Made by a program: the position numbers and the translations under genes. A stretch of 64,000 bases of DNA from Sequoia sempervirens (lineage: Eukaryota > Streptophyta > Pinopsida > Cupressales > Cupressaceae). The DNA lies in assembly GCA_007258455.2 (NCBI GenBank), contig VDFB02270651.1:699294217-699358216 (forward strand). The letters are read 5' to 3'. The first letter of the stretch is position 1. Each line of letters starts with the position of its first letter. Under the pieces are notes generated by a model, which was given only the letters and a program-made list of their open reading frames with translations, did no database searches and had not been told where the DNA came from. Positions 33,252 to 44,497 of this stretch are shown piece by piece.

Positions 33252-34567
33252 GAATTGTCATTAAAATTCAACTATTAAGTTCATGTCAATCCAAAAGGTT
33301 AGCACACATCATATAAATCCATTAAAACCAAATGCCAATTGCCAATCTTCCGAGATCCGGAGAAATCAAATAATCTGGGAAAATCGTATAATCTGGGAAA
33401 ATACATTCGGGGCAGAATTCTGGAGAAATCCGACCCAGATGGACTCCTGCTGCCAAAGCACTATTAGCCATATAAATCATTAATATGCTCAAAAAATTGA
33501 AGGATAACCATTAGTTTTACTCATTGGCAATCAAGAAATAGGTATAAACAATCATTCCATCAATCCTATCACCGAAATATACAAAAGAATGCAATCAGAC
33601 AGGAAATCCGGAAAAAATCCGGGCGGAACGGATTTTCGCGGACAGTATAAAATGTACCGAAAATTAACCCTGTCCGCGAAATAAAAGGAAACCAGGAAAA
33701 TCCGAGAACCAGGAAATTCCGCGACGGCCCCGGAAACCCGAAAAACGGCAAAACGTGTAGCAAAACCGGAGCGACCACAAGATCTCCAATACCTAAGCTC
33801 AAATGATCCAAAAACTGACGACAATCACCAGACTCGAATATACAAAGGGTTCCAACTCTCAAAAGCGCTCAAAGGAAGGATCCTCACGCTAAAAGATGAT
33901 GCCCTAAATTGAATAACTAGAATTCCGCCATTAAAACCAGAGCAAGCTTTAGGGTTGAAAAATATCAGTTCAAGATTTACCCAAACGCCCTCTAATCCTC
34001 ACGGGATGGGGAAGCCAACACAAAACGGGGCGAAAGTCATTCAAACACAAGATCAAATCATCGCGCTAACCGAAACACCAAGGAAACCCTAAATTCGCAT
34101 GGTAACACATCCCGCGCCCAAAACAAACAAACAATACGACCCAAAATTCTGTCTAACGTGTAAATATGCAATCAAGCAGATAAACAGAACTCATAGGGTA
34201 GGAGAGATGGGCCTCAATAACAAACGGATCAACCTGACTGAATAAATATGAAACCCAAAGTCAAAACACGAGCCGAGCCCAAAATTCAACAATGCCCAGT
34301 ACAAGAAAACCCCAAATCACCATGCAAGCAAACGGAAGGGCAACAAATACATACCATGGATCAAGATGGGCAGAAATCGAGCTCAGAAAATCAATCCACA
34401 TGACAACACGTCCAAGCAATGAGATACTGGCAGCAACACTCAAGCAATTCACATGCAAACAAACCAAGATCAATCCTCAAAGCTCAAACGAAAGTTCTGA
34501 ATCACCAGGGCAGAAAACAAGGAAGCAATCGAAGTTGGAATGAATCAGAAAATGCCCTAAATTCTCC

Positions 34568-34574
34568 CTTATAC
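34568..34574 (-). promoter_or_regulatory. G 5' LTR TATA-like box
   Basis: Minus strand GGGTATAAGGG, about 485 bp from the LTR start in element orientation. If used, transcription would start near 34540 and read the accessory frame first, then gag-pol. Confidence 0.4.
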
Positions 34575-35058
34575 CCATCTGAACCAAGGTACCTCAGCCA
34601 TTAATGCACAAAAAGACATTTCTGACAAGTCTGGAAACCCGAGCCCCAAGTGGAATTTCGGAGAATCCCAGAATACACGGAGACACGGATTCCGCGGAAA
34701 TGCAGAAACCGGGGAAATCAGGAAGATCGGGACTTTGACGGAATTCAGGAAAATCCGACTGGACCGGAAAATCCCGAAGTTAGGCAAAAACCCAGAATCA
34801 GAGAATCCGGCAAGAGACGGATAAGGAACCAGGGCCGGAAAAATCCGCTAGAGGCGAAAAATCCCGGATCTAGGTGAAAACCCGGACTTGGCCAAAACCT
34901 CAATTTCAATCAATTGCAACCCCAAGGCAAGGGCAAAGCCAGCAAAACCAACATGTCAAGACCCCAAAATGATAAATCCAATAAAATCAAAGGTCAAAGA
35001 CACCAAAAAATGGGGGTCCCCACTCCAAGTGGGGCGTGTGTGCAAAAACTGCACAACA

Positions 35059-35996
35059 CCTTCAACACACGAAAAAATGACTATCACTACTCACTCACAC
35101 ACACACACACTCTTTTTCTCTTATGGTTTGTGGCTCACTTTGATCACTTTTCATTACACTGTCATACATCTCTTAACAATTCAACTTTCTTTGATACCAT
35201 CCTTAGCCTTAGAAAATTTCTCCAAGGTTGGCCACAAATACCTTATTTCATAAATTGAAATTGCGTAGGAAACTCTAAATTCTTGTATTGGAAAGGAATA
35301 AGAGTGGGGAAATAAATAAAAATTCAAGATCAAAAATAATATCTCAAATCAATCACACACTTCCTTAATTAAATTTTATTCTTCAAATGAAGTGTAAGCA
35401 CCAGGTTGGCCAAACCTTATGAAAACACAAAAGAACATTGATGTACACACTTCCCAACAAGAAGATGATATATGGATTCCACAACAAACTTCCTTATGCA
35501 TGAGAATACATCTCAAAATCTTCTAGATACATCCACAACAAAACAAAAAACTTCCATCACCGAACACCTTTCACTAGTCCATCGGGACTATGCAAACACA
35601 CACTAAAATATTGAAACATGAATTCTGGATCACAAAACTTCAACCTCTTTGCTAGAGCACAAAAAAGACCTTCATAGGACATATCCCAGATCTGCAAGAT
35701 CTAAAACAAACCATCAGAGAACCACAAAGAAAAAATGTTTCTCCCAATCCATAGAAAACCAACTCTTCCAAAATAGTTCACATACTAATGAATGTAACTT
35801 TCATGTACCATCAAACCAAAAGCTAAAGCTCAAGAGATATCACCACTAAATCCTCATTAACAAACCTTCAGATCCACACAAGCATAGGATCAACATAGGA
35901 GAAATGTGGAGAACATACCAGAGAACATTTTGAACACTTTTGACATCAATGACAACATTAAAGACAACACCACCAAACTAGCTCATACTTGCAACA
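35059..35996 (-). repeat. C2 5' LTR, second part
   Basis: Resumes the LTR interrupted at 14014: ccttcaacacacg followed by the actcactcacacacacac run matches the 3' LTR at 1460-1510. It ends cttgcaaca at 35996. The first bases (ccttc) are one half of the G target duplication. No gene in it. Confidence 0.9.
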
Positions 35997-36440
35997 TATA
36001 CTACAACAATGATCGTATGCATACATTTATATTTGAGATATAGGTTTATATCAACACAACCCTTCTTGAGTCCTTGTTGTTGTAGATACTCATCCAACAT
36101 TGAGTACCAAGCCCTTGGGGCTTGCTTTAAACCATATAGTACCTTTTTCAATCTACAAACATAATCATTATTCTATGACAACTGAAAACCTTTCGTCTAC
36201 TCAATATATACCTCCTCTTCTTGGTTTCCATTCAAAAACATAGATTTGATGTCCACTTGATATAACTTGAAGCCTTTGTAGACTGAGAATACAAGAAACA
36301 TTCTTTTTCTTCTAACCTTTCAACTTTGGAAAATGTTTCCTCAAAATCAATCCCTTCTACTTGTGCATAAGCTTTGCACACCAGTCTTGCTTTATTTCTC
36401 ACCACTTTTCCATCTTCATTTATTTTTCTTCTAAACACCC
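35997..36440 (-). pseudogene. C1 reverse transcriptase, N-terminal part
   Basis: 36438-36232 reads RRKINEDGKVVRNKARLVCK and [20 protein letters not shown], the copia start, followed by [14 protein letters not shown] and QAPRAWYSMLDEYLQQQGLK segments towards 36060. It ends IIVVVY at 36001 where C2 is inserted; the next residues (VDNIIFGG) are at 1030. Confidence 0.87.
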
Positions 36441-36582
36441 ACTTAGTTCAAATTACATTCTTGTTTAAGGACCTAGGTACAAGTTCCCATGTTTTGTTCT
36501 TTTCAATCTGATTTAGCTCTTCTTCCATGGCTTCTATCTATTTCTCATCTTTGCTAGCTTCAACAAATCTTTTTGGTTCAAT

Positions 36583-37172
36583 CTAAGATAAGAGGGAAAA
36601 GTTCACTTGTTCTTTGTTCTTTGCAAGCCTTCTTCTTGTTTGCACACCATCATTCTTCTCACCAATAATCTGATCTACCGAAGGATCATTTTGAACATAT
36701 TTTGTTGGAGCCTGTTTAACTTCTAGCACATTCTCTTCTTCTTCTTCAACCTGTGGACCTAAGTCATCGTCATCTAACTCACTTTCTAGATTGTTTCTAC
36801 TAGGTTGACCTTGATTTGTAATTTCATCAACCTTGACATGTACACTCTCTACAATTTTATGCAATCTCTTATTGTAGAATTTATAAGCCTTGCTTTGAGA
36901 TGAATACCCCAAAAATATCCCTTCATCACATCTTGACTCAAAACTTCCTAAATACTCAACATCTCTTTTGATGTAGCACTTACTGCCAAATACTTTGAAT
37001 TGCTTGACTGAGGCAAGCCTACTAAACCATAATTCATATCGAGTTTTACCAATATTAAATTTGATAAGAGCTTTGTTTTGAATGTACACATTAGTTTGTA
37101 CTGCTTCTTTCCAAAATATATTCATTAAATTTTCCTCATTTAACATGGTTCTAGCCATCTCCTTCACAATCC
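36583..37172 (-). pseudogene. C1 integrase, C-terminal part
   Basis: RIVKEMARTMLNEENLMNIF, VQTNVYIQNKALIKFNIGKT, FKVFGSKCYIKRDVEYLGSF, CDEGIFLGYSSQSKAYKFYN and KRLHKIVESVHVKVDEI are standard copia integrase tail motifs, followed by an acidic linker (LDDDDLGPQVEEEEENVLEV). The first codons of the 37221 open frame belong to the C3 LTR; the C1 sequence starts at the C3 target duplication (37168-37172). Confidence 0.87.
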
Positions 37173-38248
37173 TATAAAAAGATGCATAAAAACTAAGAGG
37201 AGGGTTAATTAGTTGTCCCAAAATTCAAATTTAAAACATTAACACTTATCAATTCCACAACTACATTGTTCTATTATTAAGTATGAACATGAAATGCAAG
37301 TAATAGAAAGTAAACTCAACACAATGAACACTAATTTTTTACGTGGAAAACCCAATGAGGGAAAAACCATGATGAAGATTAACTCACAATATAAAGTAGT
37401 TCCAAACTAAATATAGAAGTCTCACTACCAAGGGCTCACTATCCTAAATAGGACTCACTATATAGATACTAAAGCTCACTGCTTACAAGGAGGCTCACTA
37501 CCTACAAAAATATTCATAAAATAAAATTGAGCTTCATAGCCAAAATGAATTGAAAGTAGTGCACCTAACAAGTGCTAATGTAGTTCCAGTAATGCTCAAT
37601 AGAATTACTTAACACACTTCATCATTTTCCTTCTTCTTCATTTTCGCATTCATTACTCCTTCATTGATTATCACACCGCACACATAGTTCAAAAACTATT
37701 CAACACATATATATACTTGATCTATCTGCAAGCATCAATTAGGTCAGCCTAATTAGATGCATTTCCTTGCTTACCAAAAACACCAACATGTCAGCTTCAA
37801 GCATTCACAAAATCTTCCCAAATGGAAATTCAAATGCTTAATACACTACATCATGTCAGCATAGACCTAAGATAGCTCGCACATATATCTGCATAACAAA
37901 ATTAATTCATCATATCACGACTAATCAAAGAATTCAGGAACAAATAGACTTCATTGCAAAAATCAATCAAAAGAATAATGCCAATATTCCATATGAGCAT
38001 CAAAGCACAAGAAATTATGAACATACATTCCTTTAGCAACCATAAATAGTTTCCAAAAACCACAATCAACAACTATCAATTGCAAAGGATTGCAGACTAG
38101 AATACTAGAGAGTGAAGCTTGAAGACTGGTTCAGATACCTGACCAAAATACTAGATCAAGCACTGACTTAGACTTACAATCACAACATGGTGACATCAAT
38201 GACAACACAAAATTTTAGAGATGATCATTCTTCTTCATTATTCTAGCA
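37173..38248 (-). repeat. C3 3' LTR
   Basis: Matches 41713-42789 throughout (aactaagagg, aaaacccaatgag, catgtcagcatagacctaag). The terminal TG is TA here. Ends ttctagca next to the polypurine tract. Holds no gene. Confidence 0.9.
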
Positions 38249-38260
38249 ATCTCCCCCTTT
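38249..38260 (-). other. C3 polypurine tract
   Basis: Minus strand AAAGGGGGAGATT beside the 3' LTR, nearly identical to the C2 tract. A second copy of the aaagggggagag motif lies near 38331-38345. Confidence 0.85.
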
Positions 38261-38621
38261 GTCATTGATGGCAACATGTGGAAATTTTTTCAAAAAGAAC
38301 TCTCCTCCAATCTCTCCCAACTTTCCAAATCTCTCCCCCTTTGACATCAATGTTAAAGGGAAACCAAAAAGATGTAAACATGGAGACATTCAAAATTGCA
38401 AAAAGATTCCAATTCTTCCAAAAACTTCCAACCATCCAAAAACTTTCAAACATTCAACCTTTCAAAAATAATTCATTTTTTCTTCATTTTGTTTAGTTTC
38501 CCTTTTTCTCTTTCTTTTCTCAAAACAATAGAAATTGATCATTTTGAATTCAAGTAAAAATGACACTCTTCACCTAAAACACCTTCTTGTATATTTCTTT
38601 GATAACTGGATATAACTTCTT

Positions 38622-40289
38622 CTAGTTAAATATAGCTAAATCCATTCGCATGCAAATGATTTTTAATAGGGCCAACAATTTAAAAGAAGATGAACAATCT
38701 GTAGATGAGAAATATCTTTTACAATATTTTACATCAATAGATATTCTGAAAAGATGACCTAATCGGACCACAAAATTCTCCTTAAGGAGCAAAAAAAATT
38801 TCACCACATCATCTCTTTGTCTCTGTACAACAATCAACTCAACTTGCAATTCACCAACTCTCAGCCTTTGCTTCCCTTCTTTTTCTTCAAAGATATCAAA
38901 GGTCTTTCCAATCTTGTTTACATCAGATTCAATTGCTTCAATCCTAATTCTAGAATTATCAATAGTTGTCGGCCACCGAATACAATATTTGTAGATATAT
39001 GATATTTCTTTGATGCATTTCTTCATTTCCATGATAAGTTCAAATAATCTCCACTTAGCTTTAGTACATCTCTTTTCAACTAAGGCTTCCAACTTTCATC
39101 CTTTCAGACCTTCAAGAACAATTCTTTATTCAACAATCTCAACTAAATTTTCTGGTAAGGAGTTAGAAATAGTTGACACATCAATGCCTTTTTGAAGTAG
39201 ATACCCTACTAGAGTGTCATAAATCTTGAGTCTATCAAATGGGGAGGTTGCATTCCATAACTCACCAATTTTCTTCATCTTTCCTTTAACCAACATAGAT
39301 TAAATGTCATCTGGATCAGAGGATTCAGATCTAGGAAGAAATTCCTTTTCCTTCTCTTCTAAAAAGACAATAATGTCTTTAGTTATAGCTTTTCTTTTCT
39401 TTGATTTTGAAGGGGAATCAATAATGAAAGCTTCCAATTCACTTTTATTGGAGGATGAACCCACTTAAAATTGACTTGGTGCTAACATACCAAAGCATAA
39501 AGTTATTCTTAAGGATGTGAAATATGATTTGCACACACTTACATTATCCTCCAATGATTCCAAGTATCTATAGACTTGTTTCCTAATAGGAATACTGGAT
39601 TCCCACACAACATTTTCTATTCCTAGTAGAGAGTTCAAGAAGTAAAAGGCCAAGCACACAAGAAAATATCCAAACCGAAAGGGATAACCCTCAACCACCA
39701 AAATTTGGGCATTCTCAGCCAAGTTTTCAAGTAATAGGCTACACAAATCAAACTACCCATTTTCCTTAACCATCATATGCACAATATATATAGCAATAGC
39801 CAAAGTCGAACCTTCATGATTTTTGAAATAGATTTTGTAAGAAATGTCATACACAACATACCTTACAATGGAATCCGTAAGTGTGTTTATCAATAGAGCT
39901 TGAGGGTCTTTATTAATGCCAGTAAGTTCCTCCACATCTCTATATTTCATGGTTTTGTTTCCAGGGAGATCCCCAATACTACATAAGCTAGTAATCACTT
40001 TGATCACATTCTTCATAATTAGGTAGGGTTTTTCCAACACAATACTACCATTCTTGAATTGATTCAACAAGAAGAAAATGAACTCTTTATTAGCAAACCA
40101 TAGAAATTATCCCCATAAATCCAAACCTAGGGTTTTTATGCTTTGTAATTCATTTTTGTTCAGCCCTAGTTCCATTTCCTTCATCTTTCTATCATCAAAT
40201 TCTTCCAATTCAATTCCTTTTAGCATCAGTGGAATGTCGGCACTCGATCCTCTATCCATTGTCGTGCTTAAATTTTTCTTCTCCTTCAC
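38622..40289 (-). pseudogene. C3 unrecognised long frame in place of pol
   Basis: Open segments 40289-40107, 40070-39753, 39746-39465 and 39092-38622 are all in one frame, about 555 codons with a handful of stops. They therefore look like one ancient protein. Visible stretches: GIELEEFDDRKMKEMELGLN; KYRDVEELTGINKDPQALLI; HEGSTLAIAIYIVHMMVKEN; RKQVYRYLESLEDNVSVCKS; a Ser/Lys-rich KSELEAFIIDSPSKSKKRKA patch; and a heptad-like helical stretch near the end (IESDVNKIGKTFDIFEEKEG, then VELIVVQRQRDDVVKFF). None is a polymerase, protease or integrase motif. The EG-x7-YIV stretch resembles one in the G accessory protein. Confidence 0.6.
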
Positions 40290-40658
40290 AGATTGAGAAA
40301 TAATTCTGGAATATCCATAATGATTTCTTCAAATTGCTTTAGAAATGCTTCAAGATTTCTCCAAGATGCCCTTTCAAACTCTTCAAGTTCTCAACTAATC
40401 AAAGAGGCTTACAAATTCTACCTTATACACCATCAATTTTCCCTAATTCACATTAAATGGGGAAAACATAAAAAAGATACTAAAAACATACTTCTTAGCA
40501 CAAAAAACCCTAAATATGTCCGCCAATTAGTATGACAACATTTTTTCTTCTAGTTCCTTTCCCAAAACCTCCGATTATTCATTCTTTACATTCTAATTCT
40601 CAAAGGAATTTTCCATACTAGATGAGAGCATAGACACATCAACAGTTTTAGGTTCTTC

Positions 40659-41352
40659 TTATTTCTTCTTCCATATCTTATTCATCTCTTGCTTCATCTC
40701 TTCTTTGTCGATCTTCTTTACTAGATCATTCTTCTCTACCAAATCAGATTGCTTTCCCTTCTTACTTTTGCAAACCTTTGAAATATTTCTAGGTTTGTTA
40801 CAATTATAACAGACAACACTTTTCAAATTAGTTTTACCTCCATTATTTCTCGATCTACATTGATTTTCTTTGTGTCCATATTTTTTACAGGTATAGTAGT
40901 AGCCATTAAAGGATTGATCCATTCTACCTCCATTAAACATGTTCATCATCACCTGACTGATCATTCTCACCTTAGATTTGCATTATGTAGCTTTATGTAC
41001 AAATTTCTAACATCCAAAACATTGTATAGTGAAGGGACCAGAAAACTGATTCATCCTGCTCTTGCATTTTGTTGCCTTGTGACCATAATTTATTATAGGA
41101 AAAAAAAATACTATTGAAAGAGGGATACCTTTGTGCAGTAGGCTGTCTCACAGGTGGTCTCCTTGTAATATTTCTTTTTTTCTTCCCTTTGTCTTGATTC
41201 ATTTGATTTTCCTTAGAACTTTCGCTTGCATCATTTCCCAAGCCACTTTTGTCTTTCCTTGGTATATGTCCTTCAATCAGTTCTCCAAGCTTATCAGAGC
41301 TAGATCTGAAATTATTCTCACAGAGTTTTTCCTTCTCTAGTTCTACTCTCAA
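40659..41352 (-). pseudogene. C3 gag-like region with zinc knuckles
   Basis: 40970-40659 has a CCHC-like knuckle YTCKKYGHKENQCRSRNN and a second one, CYNCNKPRNISKVCKSKKG, in which the His position is altered, followed by a Lys/Glu-rich tail. 41352-40993 is charged and helical (RVELEKEKLCENNFRSSSDK) and ends in different frames with further knuckle-like Cys residues near 41000-41090. No capsid motif is visible upstream, so gag seems reduced to its C-terminal RNA-binding part. Confidence 0.7.
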
Positions 41353-41698
41353 GTTTACTACCTCTTGTTCAATTTTAGAGCATTCACCAGACTTATTCTA
41401 TACCATTGATTTAGAAATTCTTCAATTCTCTTATTTTCTTCTACAAGCACTTTTAGTCCAATTATCTCTTGTTTCAGCTACTCACTTACTTCTTTGTGTC
41501 TTTCCTTGAATTTATTTAATTGTAATTTTAGCTTCTAGAAACATTCATTTTCTTCATCAAGATTCTCTTTCAAATCTTTGTTTTCATTTTCAACTTTTTC
41601 AAGATCCTCAAGTGCAGTCTAGAGTTCTTCTTTGTCATCCATTTGATCAACCTTCAAGATCTACCTCAAGTAGTTAAGATCTAAACCAAGGAACCAAA

Positions 41699-41710
41699 GC
41701 TCTAATACCA
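41699..41710 (-). other. C3 primer binding site
   Basis: Minus strand TGGTATTAGAGC, two bases from the LTR; same one-base variant as in C2. Confidence 0.85.
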
Positions 41711-41712
41711 AT

Positions 41713-42789
41713 TGTTAAAAGGATCAAGACAACTAAGAGGGGGGGGTGAATTAGTTGTCCCAAAATTCAAACTTAAAACTTCAACACTTATCAATTCCAC
41801 AACCATAATGTTTTGTTATTAAGTATGAACATGAAATACAAATAACATAAAGTAAAATCAACACAACAAAAACCATATTTTTATGTGGAAAACCCAATGA
41901 GAGAAAAACCATGGTGAGGATTAACTCATAATATAAAGTAGTTCCAAACTGAATATATAAGGCTCATTGCCAAGGGATCACTACCCTAAATAGGACTCAC
42001 TATCTAGATACAAGAGCTCACTGCTTACAAGGAGGCTCACTACCTACAAAAATATTCACAAAATAAAATTGGGCTGCATAGCCAAAATTAACTGAAAGTA
42101 GTGCACCTAACAAGTGTTGATGTAGTTTCAATGACACTCAATAGACTAACTTAACACAATTCATCATTTTCACTCTTCTTCACTTTCACATTCACTACTA
42201 CTTCATAGATTATCACACCACACACACACTTCAAAAATTGTTCAACACACATATATATATTGATCTATCCACAAGCATCATTTAGGCCAACCTAATTAGA
42301 TGCATTTCCTTGCTTACCAAAAATACCAACCTGTTAGCTTCAAGAATTCACAAAATCTTCCCAAATGGAAATTCAAAAACTTAATACACTACATCATGTT
42401 AGCATAGACCTAAGATAGGTTGCACATATATCTGTATAACAATATTAATTCAACATATCATGACTAATCCAAGAAGTCAGCTAGAAATAGACTTCATTGC
42501 GAAAAGAAATCAACAGAATAATGCCAATATGTTGTATGAGCACCAAACCATGAGAAATTTTGAACATACATGCCTTCAGCAACCATAAACAGTTTCCCAA
42601 AACCACATGTAGCAACTATCAATTGCAGAAGATTGCAGACTAGAATACCAGAGAGTTCCACTTGAAGACCGGTTCAGATACTGGACTAAAATACTGGATC
42701 AAGCACTGGCTTAGACTTACAATCACAACATGGTGACATCAATGACAACACAAATGTAGAGATGATCATTCTTCTTCATTATTTAAACA
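41713..42789 (-). repeat. C3 5' LTR
   Basis: Starts tgttaaaaggatc, ends tttaaaca. Contains the ggctcactgc/ctcactaccta short units near 41960-42050. No gene. Confidence 0.9.
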
Positions 42790-42794
42790 AATCT

Positions 42795-43733
42795 AGTTTC
42801 TTTGCTCTACCACAACATTTTGTTGTGGTGTTCTTGGGGTTGAATACTAGCATCTGATTCCATGGTCTTCACATATTCCATGAATTCTCTTGACATAAAT
42901 TCTCCACCTTTATTTGATCTGAGGCATTTTATCCTTCTACCAATCTCATTTTCTACCAGCATCTTGTAACCTTTAAATGCTTCAAATGCCTCAACCTTCT
43001 CCCTCAATAATGTGACATATGCCATTCTAGTATAATCATCAATCAACAATATAAAGTATCTTTCTCCTTGAAATGCCTTTGTTCTCATTGTTCTGCATAG
43101 ATCGATATGAATTAACACTAGAGGTTTTGTAGTTGAATAGTTCTTGGTGAGAAATTTAAACTTTGTTAGCTTTCCATGTTGGCATCCTTGATAGATGTTA
43201 TTTTTAGGCTTTGCAATCTTAGGCATGTTTCTAACCAATCCCTTTGAGCTTATCTTTACCATGTTATCAAAATTTACATGTCCTAATCTTCTATGCCACA
43301 ACCAACTTTCTTCTGCTTGATTGATTAGACATGTTTGGCCTTCCAATTCATATAGATTATAGAGGTTACTATCATTCCTAACCCCTTGTGCAATTATTTT
43401 ACCATTTATCCTTATCTTGTAGCCTTCATAATCAAAAACAACTTTGTATCCATTATCACACATTTCACTGACACTAAGAATATTGTGTTTTATTCCTTCC
43501 ACATAGAGCACATCTTTAGTTTTGTTCTTTCCATCTAAGCTTATAATTCCTTTACCACGAATATTGATAGTAGTGTTATCACCTAGACTCGTTGAATCTC
43601 ATTTTCTCATTTCATGTTGAATGAATTTCATTTTATCTCTGGTCATGTCCTTGTAGCAGCCATTGTCAATTACCCACAAGTCTTGTTCTTTTGCATGAAA
43701 GGTGGTTTGAGAAATCATTGAATGAGTAGGAGT
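42795..43733 (-). pseudogene. C1 protease end, pre-integrase and integrase core
   Basis: Near 43670 the protease site reads WVIDNGCYKDMTRDK, with D-N-G instead of D-S-G. 43511-42807 has ILSVSEMCDNGYKVVFDYEG, the pre-integrase ESWLWHRRLGHVNFDNMVKI, the zinc CxxH-type GCQHGKLTKF, and the core HIDLCRTMRTKAFQGERYFI, IDDYTRMAYV and CLRSNKGGEFMSREFMEYVK. The second catalytic Asp (LRSDxGGEF in the family) is Asn. The frame breaks near 42830 and the core end VVEQRN abuts the C3 insertion. Confidence 0.86.
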
Positions 43734-44069
43734 CTACTTTTTATCCTTCCATACCTTCTTAGTTTTATTTTCAACCTCTTCTTCCTCTTCCTTAATGACT
43801 TCAACTTTATTTTTAGTTTTATAAGTTATAGTTTTCTTCTTCTCAGATTGAGTATTTTGTCTTCTAAATTTTGTTCTATAGTCTCTAGCTATGTGACTAA
43901 AATTATTGCAATTGAAACATACTATATCCATGTCAAGTAAAGGAGAAAATAGATTTTTACTCATGAAATTTATATTTCTCCTTGGATTAACTTTGCATTC
44001 TCTAGCCCTGTGACCAAAATTGTTACAAGTATAGCAATACCCATTAAAATGTGATGAGTACCTAGTCAT
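43734..44069 (-). pseudogene. C1 gag zinc knuckles
   Basis: Two knuckles: YCYTCNNFGHRARECKVNPR and VCFNCNNFSHIARDYRTKFR (last Cys replaced by Tyr), followed by a Lys/Glu-rich tail (EVIKEEEEEVENKTKKVWKD). Frame differs from the preceding coiled-coil part, so at least one frameshift lies between. Confidence 0.8.
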
Positions 44070-44497
44070 GGTGTATCCTTTAGCCAGATTAGAATATCTT
44101 CTTTGTTTAGGTCTCCTTGGATAGTGTACTCTTGTGAAACCATCATTGTCAGTTTTCTTAAGATTCTACTTCTTTTTCTAATCTGGATTTGTCCATTTAA
44201 CCTTCTTATCTTCAATGTTTTTTCCTTTTAACAAATTTCTCAATTGTAGTTAACTTTTTTCATCTCTGGAAGCATATTCTCTGTTAGATTTTTCATCCTT
44301 GGAAGCTGATTTTTCTTCTGATCTAAATCTTTCATAAATCTTTGTAGAAGTATCAACAAATGAACTCATTCCCTTTTCAAGTCCCAAGCCGAATATTTCT
44401 TTACTAGTTGGCTTTTGTGTACTTAGCAATCATCTAGAATGTTAGTACCACCTTTCAACTTAAGAATTTTACTAACCTACTCATTAGCCTTCTCCAA

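Larger units (their letters stand above)
14015..35058 (-). mobile_element. G: 21 kb gypsy (Tat-like) element with 6.5 kb LTRs
   Basis: Two direct repeats of 6,542 bp (14015-20556) and 6,553 bp (28506-35058), both TG...CA, flank a 7,949 bp interior. Flanking bases are ccttt (14010-14014) and ccttc (35059-35063), a 5-bp target duplication with one mismatch; the uninterrupted C2 LTR has gccttcaac at the matching place, so the insertion is real. Gag, protease, an archaeal-type RNase H, reverse transcriptase, degenerate RNase H and integrase share one minus-strand frame (28480-21509). The second RNase H and a CHHC gag knuckle point to the Tat branch, known for very large elements such as Ogre. Each LTR also holds a long accessory frame. 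Nine in-frame stops in gag-pol make this copy inactive. Confidence 0.92.
28506..35058 (-). repeat. G 5' LTR (6,553 bp)
   Basis: Direct repeat of 14015-20556. In element orientation it starts TGTTGTGCAGTTTTTGC, has a TATA-like box about 490 bp in, a GC-richer region with repeated ccgg/aaatcc motifs, the accessory frame at 33251-29583, and about 1 kb of non-coding sequence before the end at 28506. Placement of the TATA-like box would put the accessory frame in R/U5 and so at the 5' end of the element's transcript. Confidence 0.93.
1031..35996 (-). mobile_element. C2: Ty1/copia element inserted in C1, split by D and G
   Basis: Minus-strand copia element. The 3' LTR is 1031-2541; the 5' LTR is 13620-14014 plus 35059-35996, separated by the 21 kb element G. 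Interior pieces are 2542-3723 and 10556-13619, separated by gypsy element D. Flanks are tatat (1026-1030) and tatac (35997-36001), a 5-bp target duplication with one difference. LTR termini are TG...CA on either strand. A primer site for initiator Met tRNA and a polypurine tract sit in the expected places. The interior codes for gag, protease, a truncated integrase, reverse transcriptase and RNase H, all with stops. Confidence 0.9.
37173..42789 (-). mobile_element. C3: non-autonomous copia-like element in C1 integrase
   Basis: 5.6 kb element with 1,076 and 1,077 bp LTRs (37173-38248, 41713-42789), an initiator-Met-like primer site and a polypurine tract. Flanks are aatcc (37168-37172) and aatct (42790-42794), a target duplication with one change, and C1 integrase reads across it (QRN to IVKEMART). 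The 3.46 kb interior shows gag-type zinc knuckles and a long unrecognised frame. There is no protease, integrase, reverse transcriptase or RNase H and no space for them, so C3 must have been moved by another element's enzymes. Its LTRs resemble those of C2 in the ctaagaggggg start and short repeats. Confidence 0.88.
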
